Below are positions 62,746 to 64,000 of a stretch of DNA of 64,000 nucleotides, in pieces (position 1 is the first letter of the stretch; each line of letters opens with the position of its first letter). The DNA lies in contig NZ_JACCCV010000002.1 in the NCBI RefSeq assembly GCF_013410115.1, forward strand, positions 744,001 through 808,000. The letters run 5' to 3'. The position numbers and the translations under genes are program-made. Origin of the DNA: Tunturiibacter gelidiferens. Lineage in GTDB: Bacteria > Acidobacteriota > Terriglobia > Terriglobales > Acidobacteriaceae. The notes under the pieces were generated by a model. The model did no database searches, had not been told where the DNA came from, and worked only from the letters and a program-made list of their open reading frames with translations.

Positions 62746-62924
62746 GATCCCCTGCGCCACCCTTACCGCTCGACTCTTTCAACCCACCCTCTCCAGCCGT
62801 TGCCTGTTATCGTCCCTGCGAGACGATCCCCATCGGCACGCAATATTCGCGTTCCGAACGTTGGGATTCAAACCAGCGGACTAAAGCAAAGCCGCCTCGC
62901 AAGAGGGGCCAGCATCCAAAAAAA

Positions 62925-63060
62925 ACCAAAAAAGTTGGCGTATTTTCTGTCACGGAAAAACACGCGGCGAAACACCACGTCTCAACACGCATCTCACCAC
63001 AAACTCACCATCAAAACACCAGGCCCAAAACATCTGTTTCCCCAGAACCCCAACAAAAAC
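62925..63060 (-). repeat. Structured 3'-UTR repeat element, copy 2
   Basis: Read on the minus strand, this begins 15 bases after the APC permease stop. Its core (63002-62974, TTGTGGTGAGATGCGTG then TTGAGACGTGGT) matches copy 1 at 3948-3975. A hairpin follows (ACGTGG, 7-nt loop, CCGCGT; 62980-62962), then AAAATACGCCAAC and a long T-rich run. The stem sequence differs from copy 1 while pairing is kept, which hints at conserved RNA structure. Confidence 0.5.
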
Positions 63061-63074
63061 GCCCCCCACCACGC

Positions 63075-64000
63075 TCACAAATACCAGGGAATATTAACCA
63101 CCACAATCCGCTGATTCCCCTTCAACAGCAGCAACAACTTCAGCAGCTGGACCCGCTGATTATGCAGCGCATTCTCCCACCAATGCCGCACCACCAGCTC
63201 CGGCAGCAGCACCGCCACCTTCCGCCCGGGATTGTCCTCCTCGAGCTTCAAAATGTAGTCCATCAGCGGATTGATAACGAATCGGTAGTTAGAAGGAATC
63301 GTCACCAACTCCGGCTCCTGCAGCCCTTCCTTCTTGATCGGATCCATCACATACTCATGCCAAAGCTCATCCAGGCTGCCCTCTTCATCATCCGAGTGCA
63401 CATGCACCACCTTGATCTCCTTCGACAGCAGCAGCCCGAACCGCATCGCCTTCTCCGTAATCCGGTCCCATCTCGCCATCGGTATCACCACAATCGGCTC
63501 CTGCAGATTCACCAGGTTCAACGGCGTCAAATCCGCCATCTCCCGCTTCACCCGCGAGTAGTGCCGCTTCACCACCCACATGATCCCAATCAGCACCGGC
63601 ACCAGCAGCGCCGTAACCCACGCGCCTGCCCGGAACTTTGCAACCAGCACGACGATCGTTGTAATCCCCGTCGCCACGGCGCCAATGCCGTTCACAAACA
63701 TGTGCCAGCCGCGCCCCGGATGAGCCTCGCCCTTCTTCCAATGCACCACCATCCCCGCCTGCGACAGCGTGAAAGCAAGAAACGCTCCAATCGCATACAG
63801 CGGAATCAGCCGGTCCGTCACACCGCCAAACAGAATCAGGATCACCGCCGTAAACCCGGTCAGTGCATAGATCCCATGCGAGTACAGCAGCCGCCGCCCA
63901 CGCAGAATAAACACATGCGGCAGATAATCATGCATCGCAATCGCCCTGGTCAGCCGCGGAAAGTCCGCGAACGCCGTATTCGCACTCAACGCCAGCGCCA
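63075..64000 (-). CDS. APC family permease, C-terminal part (cut by window end)
   Basis: Partial gene; its 5' end lies beyond base 64000. About 308 residues are visible. They include LALSANTAFADFPRLTRAIAMHDYLPHVF, a typical late segment of APC-type permeases, four or more membrane helices (GIYALTGFTAVILILFGGV, IPLYAIGAFLAFTLSQAGMVVHW, GIGAVATGITTIVVLVAKF, VTALLVPVLIGIMWVV) and a soluble C-terminal domain of about 150 residues resembling a universal-stress-type fold. Such tailed APC proteins are often annotated as amino-acid or potassium/proton-type permeases; the substrate is unknown. No start is in this window. Confidence 0.85.
   Translation of the reverse strand, partial: ALALSANTAFADFPRLTRAIAMHDYLPHVFILRGRRLLYSHGIYALTGFTAVILILFGGVTDRLIPLYAIGAFLAFTLSQAGMVVHWKKGEAHPGRGWHMFVNGIGAVATGITTIVVLVAKFRAGAWVTALLVPVLIGIMWVVKRHYSRVKREMADLTPLNLVNLQEPIVVIPMARWDRITEKAMRFGLLLSKEIKVVHVHSDDEEGSLDELWHEYVMDPIKKEGLQEPELVTIPSNYRFVINPLMDYILKLEEDNPGRKVAVLLPELVVRHWWENALHNQRVQLLKLLLLLKGNQRIVVVNIPWYL

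Overview
The window reads as a chromosomal segment from an acidobacterium of the Terriglobia type (Granulicella/Edaphobacter/Terriglobus-like). The evidence is a PadR regulator paired with a long ADOP-type (acidobacterial duplicated orphan permease) FtsX/MacB protein, an Oar-like TonB-dependent receptor with an N-terminal carboxypeptidase-regulatory domain, two VWFA-related acidobacterial-type proteins in tandem, BshC, several DinB proteins, and dense small intergenic hairpin repeats. The genus is an inference from gene content. I saw no rRNA, tRNA, CRISPR array, transposase or phage gene.

Left part (1-27 kb), accessory and moderate in GC: a gene-free leader; padR plus ADOP permease; a czcCBA-type heavy-metal RND efflux operon on the minus strand; an orphan NarL/LuxR-type response regulator; a DoxX-like membrane protein; an ECF sigma factor running directly into a four-gene export operon (TolC - YtcA - HlyD/MdtN - FUSC/MdtO) that matches the E. 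coli mdtNOP-ytcA set; then a chitin/amino-sugar locus (GH9, GntR/UTRA regulator, TonB receptor, GH18 chitinase, NagX-like acyltransferase). Two similar GntR-type operator candidates lie before GH9 and over the receptor promoter. The likely logic is outer-membrane import of chito-oligosaccharides, periplasmic cleavage by GH18 and GH9, and repression by the GntR protein.

Middle (27-33 kb): acyl-CoA dehydrogenase, a cysteine synthase/cystathionine gamma-synthase-type pair, and two overlapping VWA-domain genes.

Right part (33-64 kb), very rich in C at third codon positions and mostly core genes: DUF1015 protein, cell-wall amidase-GerMN pair followed by glutamate racemase, EVE protein, Tat-exported Gfo/Idh/MocA oxidoreductase, FabI, two secreted amidohydrolases, an ABC-F ATPase, class A acid phosphatase, BshC (bacillithiol), Nudix hydrolase, cold-shock protein, PolX, an SLC45-like MFS transporter, Rrf2 regulator, YmdB-type phosphodiesterase, EAL protein, DinB proteins, a V8/trypsin-like protease, a cysteine desulfurase and the C-terminal part of an APC permease cut by the window end.

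The most unusual feature is repeat biology. Families of short hairpin elements fill the intergenic gaps from about 34 kb onward. Members of two families also sit in-frame inside coding genes (PolX and the cysteine desulfurase), explaining why both proteins are longer than their families. A palindrome-bounded insert in CzcA may be a third case. A separate structured element of about 130 nt occurs twice, each time just downstream of a membrane-protein stop codon and in the same orientation as that gene.
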